A stretch of DNA of 64,000 bases from Rhizophagus clarus (taxonomy: Eukaryota > Glomeromycota > Glomeromycetes > Glomerales > Glomeraceae). Below are positions 58,647 through 64,000 of the stretch, in pieces. The stretch is from positions 1,054,001 through 1,118,000 of the forward strand of contig BLAL01000160.1 of NCBI GenBank assembly GCA_015698045.1. The letters run 5' to 3'. Position 1 is the stretch's first letter. Every line of letters starts with the position of its first letter. A program made the position numbers and the translations under genes. The notes beneath the pieces were generated by a model. It was not told where the DNA came from, searched no databases, and worked only from the letters and a program-made list of their open reading frames with translations.

Positions 58647-59811
58647 TATGTAGCAATATCTGAAATGAAAATTGAAATTTTTTTAAGGAGAAAGAAGTAG
58701 GAAAATTTTCTAAATTTTCAGAGCATTATATACATATCAGGTATTGATAATTTTGAGTCATAAATATATCGTACGTTATTATTGATAATTTTGAGTCATA
58801 GATACATCGTACGTTATTATTCGTATGTTATTATTGATAATTTTGCGTACGTTATTATTGATAATTTTGAGTCATAGATATATCATACATTATTATTGAT
58901 AATTTTGAGTCATAGATACATCGTACATTATTATTGATAATTTTGAGTCATAGATATGCTCATACCTTTTTCCATGATTATTCGCCAGGTCATTTTCGAT
59001 CAAAATTTGATATTTTTGTGTGTAGAAGGTAGCAAGTTATGACGAAATATGCCTGATAAATACAGCAAAATTACTCTAGTTGACCTCCCAACCTTAAATA
59101 ACAAGCCATTTTTGTGAGAAGTTTTTTAGAAAAAATTTTCATCAGGGCCAAACAATCTGGATATTTATATATAAAATTTTCATCGATCTGACTAATGTGG
59201 CTTTGTGTGTGCAACAGAAAAATAAAGTGCAGTACACTGAGCGTACAACTTTTTTCTTAAGCCTAATATTATTTTCTCCGAGCCTGAACTCAGTTTGAAA
59301 GAAGCGTTGATGAAGAATTACTGAAGTTCTGGACGAGACTACGAGACTTATACAATTAAGGTATGGATATTTCGATTGTGGCTGTGAATTTGCAATGAAG
59401 CGACTTCAAACTAATATCTATTTTTTGTTCAGAAATTGAGGATCTTATTAAGCAGAGAACATACTTTCGGTGAGTTTTACTAAGGCTAATATTGTTAATT
59501 TATTTCTGACTCTTCTATGCACAAACTGATGACCATTTTATTCTATCCAGAATATCGACATTGGGACAAATGAAATCAGATTAGAGTTAATGTTGGGATA
59601 TGTTAGTATATAGATAGCTTAGATAGCTTAGATGAACGAAACACCAGCAGGCATTAGTATAGAGACTCTATTTCACATTGTAAACCAATATGTATTTTTT
59701 TTTACATCAATAAATCAATAATTCTGATTGTGGCATTTTGTCACAGTTTTTTTTATCTATGCTAACGAAGTTTTGAATTAATCCGTTTTATATAAAAAAT
59801 TATTATCAAAC
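58647..59811. promoter_or_regulatory. Intergenic, CRN upstream region with 38-bp tandem repeats
   Basis: At 58,740-58,960 a unit of about 38 bp (attattgataattttgagtc, then atagatacatcgtac) is repeated about five times, 100-300 bp upstream of the CRN start codon. The rest to 59,811 is AT-rich with no gene that I can support; it should include the promoter of the coiled-coil gene. Confidence 0.5.
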
Positions 59812-60501
59812 ATGCAATCCACTGATTTATTGAGAGAATTAAATGCCAAGCTCTTAGCCGAGATTGCTGAGCTTAAGAAGAAGAATGCTGAGATTTCCGA
59901 ACTTAGAGAGAAGTTGCTAAAATTTGCTGAGGTTGAGGTTGAGAATGTAAGGCTGAAGCAAATTATTGAAGAGAATGCAAGGCGTGATGCTGAGAATGTT
60001 GAACTCAAGTCTAGAGTCGGAGAGCTTGAAGCTAGACTTGCATTATTAGAACAGGGTTCAGCAGTGGATGAGATGGTGTTGTCATTTGGTCAGACACAAA
60101 ATGGTGACGAAGCGATAACAACTGTTGACGTACCTGATTCTGTAATAGACCAGCTCAATAATGAAGTAGGATGAGCACCTAGTGATCTTGATGGTCACGA
60201 TGAGGAAGTGATCGATTTCTTGGATGAGGCATATAAGAAAAGCATTAGTAATGAGATTAGAGAGAGGAGGCGGGAAAAGAAGCAGAAAGATCAAAAGGCA
60301 CTCGTAATTTCTCAGGACGTGACTAAAATCCCTGAGGTCACGGACATGTTAACTTCAGAGCAAGATGAGCAAGACTTATCACAATCTTATGAGACTAGTT
60401 CTGAGAGCATAAGATCCGCATCTTGCGTCTTATCAAAGCAACCGCAAGTTAATGCATCCAAATTAATATGTAATCTTGAAAACCATGAAGATTCTTTATG
60501 A
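59812..60501 (+). pseudogene. Coiled-coil protein of unknown function, one in-frame stop
   Basis: Residues 1-90 (MQSTDLLRELNAKLLAEIAE, then ENVELKSRVGELEARLALLE) form a long heptad coiled coil. After VDQLNNEVG-type sequence there is a TGA at 60,172-60,174, and the same frame continues (APSDLDGHDEEVIDFLDEAY, then NEIRERRREKKQKDQK) to a TGA at about 60,499. The part after the stop looks like the rest of the same protein, basic and Ser-rich. A one-base transition from CGA or TGG could explain the stop. The first half could still be expressed as a 120-residue protein. Family and function not recognised. Confidence 0.6.
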
Positions 60502-60720
60502 TCAGAGTCATGTGACTTCAAAAATTAATCTGGCTAATGTATATATTCCTTCAAAAGCTAAGGTAAATACAAATTTTACAATAATAACTATTATGATATC
60601 ACTACTAGTTAAAAGCAAATGTGTATAATTAAATTATACTTTTTTTAATTAGATTACAAATTATTAAAATATTTCAATTTAATATTGAACTAAACAATCT
60701 GAAAATATACTATTTATTGT

Positions 60721-61240
60721 TTAACTATATCAAAATGATGTTGATACGTTCGTTATATTGTCAATATTGATATGATGTTAATTTGATATTTATAAAATGA
60801 TGTTTTTATGATGTTGTATTCATACTTAATGTATATCGATACAATATCATATCAATATCATGTTTGTTTCATATTTTTTAAAAATTTTATTATTGTTTAA
60901 TTATATCAAAATGATATCAATTCATTATATTACCAATATCGAATTGATGTTGATTTGATATTTATAAGATAATGTTTTTATAATGTCATATTGATACCGA
61001 ATACATATCGATACGATATTATATTGATATCGTGTTTGTATCACATTTTTTAAAAATTTTATTATTGTTTAACTATATCAAAATGATGTCAATTCGTTAT
61101 ATTGCCAATAGTGAATTGATGTTGATTTGATATTTATAAGATGATGTTTTTACGATGTCATAATGATACTGAATACATATCGATACGATATTATATTGAT
61201 ATCATGTTTATTTCACATTTTTTTTAAAAAATTATCATTG
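60721..61240. repeat. Tandem repeat, about 172-176 bp unit
   Basis: Three units starting near 60,721, 60,897 and 61,069 share attgtttaactatatcaaaa at one end and cacattttttaaaaatttta at the other. Within units there are many ATATCGATA/ATATCAATA palindromes, and these continue in looser form to about 61,420. Confidence 0.75.
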
Positions 61241-62389
61241 TTATAACAATATGAATATGATATCGATTAGATATTTCTTTAAGTAAATATCTTTATGATA
61301 TCATTTTGATATATCCAATCAATAATGTATTGATATCATTTTGATATCATAATGATATCATTTGCAAATTGATATTATTATGATGTATATTTAATATCAT
61401 TACTATATCAATTTGTCATTGTTTAGAATTTTTAAGTTTCTGTAAAGTAGCTTCAAAAAAAATAACTTTTTTTTATTTTATCACAACAAACGTTAACTAC
61501 TGATGTTCATTTTCTTTTTTCAGGTCTGAAAATCTGAAGCTGACCGAATAATTTGAAGATAAAAAAAAACAGAAATTATTTTAATTTTTCTTTTTTATTT
61601 AAACGATGTATCTAATATTTCCATTTATTCTTTTGTAGATTTGTGGTTTTCCGGCCACTTCCTAGGTAAAATTTCGAAGGTGAAATTCCTGAATCTCTTT
61701 AGGAGTTATGCATTTTAACGCATCTTGCTGAGTCGCACTAATCTTCAAAGGAGTTAAAGGTTGTTTGTTGGAATCGAACCAACTAGAGACATGTCCAAAC
61801 CATTAACAACAGATTTTATAGTACGGTAAAGAAAGAAGAAACTTTAGTTTTAGCATTTAATAAACAGTGTAGTAAATTTATATTAGTATATGCCTTTATT
61901 TGTAAATGCTTTAATTAAATAAATTAATTGATGCTAGTCAATGTTAAAATGCTATAATAATTATTAAATATTTTGAAAATTTTCGCAAATTTATTTTGAA
62001 AATTTCTGCAGATTTTTTGGCGTTTGCAGATTTGCGCAGAAATTTATGAAATTTTTCTGTGATGCACATCGGCATGTCCTCAGATTTGTGCAGAAATGTA
62101 CTTTGCAAAACTGCGCAGATCTGCAGACCAAAATTTTTCCCAATGTTAACTTTACCTTTTTTTAATATTACTAATGTTATTCTTTTTTTTTATATTTTAC
62201 TAACATCATCACGTATTTTTCTTTTTTTTTTTATAAATTTTATCAAACTCTTTATAATACTAACTTTTTGTATTTGTGTATTTTATTATAATTATTACTA
62301 ATTTTTTATATTTACGCTTTACTATTTATTTATTAAATATTACTAACTTTATTAGTCATATACTAACATATTATTATGATTTTACAAAA
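61241..62389. other. AT-rich DNA, no gene supported
   Basis: Holds ATATCATTTTGATATC-type palindromes (to about 61,420), a moderately GC-richer stretch at 61,630-61,810 of unknown nature, and poly-T stretches near 62,180-62,240. No exon chain or RNA gene could be supported. Confidence 0.5.
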
Positions 62390-62880
62390 ATTGATCATTC
62401 AACCATCAATTGACCATAATTGACCATAATTTGACCACATAATTTGACCACATAAATTGACCATAATTTGACCATAATTCGATCATAATTCGACCGACCT
62501 TAATTTGACCTTAATTCGACCATAATTTTGATCATAATTTGACCATAATTTGACCATAATTTGACCATAATTTGACCTTAATTTGACTTTAATTTGACCT
62601 TAATTTGACCATAATTTGACCATAATTTGACCATAATTTGACCATAATTTGGCCATAATTTGACCATTAATCGACCATAAATTGACCATCAATTGACCAT
62701 CAATCAACCATCAGTTGACCATCAGTTGACCATCAATCGGTCTGCCTGATTGATGACAGATTTTGGCAGAAATCGGCTATCAATCAGCCACCCGATTGAA
62801 TACTTATTAAATCAATCAGTTATCAATAAGATACCCGATTGATAGCTGATTGGTAACTGATTTGCCACCATTCGACCTGT
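62390..62880. repeat. 11-bp tandem repeat (TTTGACCATAA) and derived TTGACCATCAA units
   Basis: About 25-30 degenerate copies of taatttgacca from 62,390 to about 62,690, grading into ttgaccatcaa and then into ATCAATCAG/CCGATTGA units to about 62,870. Non-coding. Confidence 0.8.
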
Positions 62881-63099
62881 GTTAGTTAGTTTAAATTATA
62901 TGTAAATATTATATAAAGAGTAAATTTATTTAACGCACCCTGCGTTGTAACGCACCCCCTATCACGTGATAAATTTTATTGGTTGCAGTTTAATTTAGAT
63001 TATCGTTAAGAATTAAAATAATTGGCTAAAATTTATTGTACAAAAAAAATAACAAAATTTATATATTAAACTGACTTTATTCCTTTAAACCCTGTTTAT

Positions 63100-63960
63100 C
63101 AAAGGTAATATTTTTTACAATTATTTATCTTTAACATAACTAGTAATGATAATAATGATACAAAAAAGAGAAGCCTAACAATTATGATAATAAGAGAGAG
63201 AAATAATGGAAATAATATTAGAAACAAATAATTGGAGATAATGAAGATGATAGGAGACAAAAGATATAGTAAAAAAAAAAAAAGATAGTGAAAAAAAGAG
63301 GGAAAGAATGCGAAAATAAAAGGAACAGGATCGAAAACAAAAGGAAATAGTGACAAAATGAAAGGGAATAGAAATGAAAATAAAAAGATAATGGGAAAGA
63401 AAAGATGACAAGAAGGAGACAAAAAAATGAAAGGATGACAAAAGGGAGATGAACAAAATGAAAGGATGATGAAAAACGAAGAGATAATAAAAAAGGAATG
63501 AAAAGATGAAAAGATGATGAAGAGAAATGAAAAGATGACAAGAATAAAACGATGATAAAAACAAAACAATGATAAGAACGAAATAATAAGGATGAAATGA
63601 TAATTGATAATGAGAACAAAATGATAATTGATGGTGAAGACGAAACAATAATTGGTGATGAGGATGGATGAAACAATAATCAATGATAAGGACAGACAAA
63701 ACGATAATTGATGATAAGGACGAAATGATAATTGATGATGAAGACGAAATAATGATTGATGAGGATGAAACAATGATGAGGACAAAATGGTGATAAGGAT
63801 AAAACAATCATGAGAATGAAAGGAAAAAGGAGCGATAATGAAAAAGAAGAAAGTGAATGAAAACGAAAAGAAAAGAGAATAAATTAATGAAAGATAAACC
63901 ATAAAAAGAAAAAAAATAGTTAGTAAAAATGAAATATGAAAACGAAATTAAAAAAAAAGA
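63100..63960. repeat. Purine-biased low-complexity tract (GATGA/GAAA)
   Basis: The plus strand is almost devoid of C for about 800 bp, with degenerate GATAATTGATGATAAGGACG and GAAAAGATGA units. Overlapping minus-strand open frames (up to 267 codons of Phe/Ser/Ile/His) are a result of this composition and are not called genes. Confidence 0.75.
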
Positions 63961-64000
63961 TAAGAAAAAATACCATACCTTGTTCGCAAAACTAAGATCT

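Noticed and set aside
61720..61830. Possible tRNA on the minus strand (GTTGGTTCGATTCCAAC T-arm)
   Set aside because: The T-arm hairpin and a partial acceptor pairing are present, but only about 20 nt lie between them, too little for D and anticodon arms. It may be a tRNA-derived fragment.
63099..63902. 267-codon minus-strand open frame
   Set aside because: Made almost wholly of Phe, Ser, Ile, His and Leu from a purine-biased repeat; other frames of the same strand are equally open, so it is a composition effect.

Overview
The window looks like a nuclear segment of an arbuscular-mycorrhizal fungus, most likely Rhizophagus or a close relative. The basis is very AT-rich DNA, many short GT-AG introns, a Crinkler (CRN) effector-type gene, F-box/LRR and SAM-nuclease-like families, a decayed family-B DNA polymerase carrying an endonuclease-VII-like segment, and long non-LTR retrotransposons. 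This assignment is inferred from gene content, not from a database search.

Region 1 (1-10,100) is ordinary gene space. It holds a GDA1/CD39 apyrase cut by the window edge (minus); an unrecognised multi-exon gene (minus); a short-chain dehydrogenase (plus); a nine-exon isopenicillin-N-synthase-like 2OG-Fe(II) oxygenase (minus) whose stop codon lies 5 bp from that of the dehydrogenase; a five-exon gene fusing a BED zinc finger to a nitrobindin (THAP4-type) beta-barrel (plus); and a six-exon homologue of the fungal ER membrane protein Ice2 (minus).

Region 2 (10,100-38,400) begins with a 139-bp MITE-like element, a hAT-like repeat end and AT-rich tandem repeats. A small trihelix/Myb-like gene (exon 1 at 12,834; the rest at 37,638-38,008) is then split by 24.5 kb of LINE sequence. 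The insert is three full-length head-to-tail LINE copies on the minus strand (13,042-21,185; 21,201-29,389; 29,405-37,576). Each encodes ORF1 (zinc-knuckle RNA-binding protein) and ORF2 (APE endonuclease, reverse transcriptase, RNase H, Cys/His finger). The same 15-bp sequence sits at both outer edges and at both internal junctions. Copy 3 is nearly intact, copies 1 and 2 are broken by nonsense codons and frameshifts.

Region 3 (38,400-46,800) is non-coding repeat DNA: a 50-bp tandem array, a large palindromic array family containing a nested element with TAG-G-TTCCGCA ends, a 695-bp near-perfect hairpin with TA duplications, and a TCTAAC-rich minisatellite.

Region 4 (46,800-60,500) is accessory gene space. 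It has a cysteine-rich relic, a family-B DNA polymerase pseudogene with recognisable Exo and Pol motifs, several unrecognised small ORFs, an F-box/LRR pseudogene, a frameshifted SAM-domain nuclease-like gene, a five-exon CRN gene of 866 residues with a P-loop NTPase core, and a coiled-coil gene with one stop. Region 5 (60,500-64,000) is satellite and low-complexity DNA with no gene I can support.

The working host genes cluster at the left edge. The middle is a nested graveyard of mobile DNA, and the right part is a fast-evolving effector-like block. Most nonsense codons in the relics can be explained by C:G to T:A transitions.
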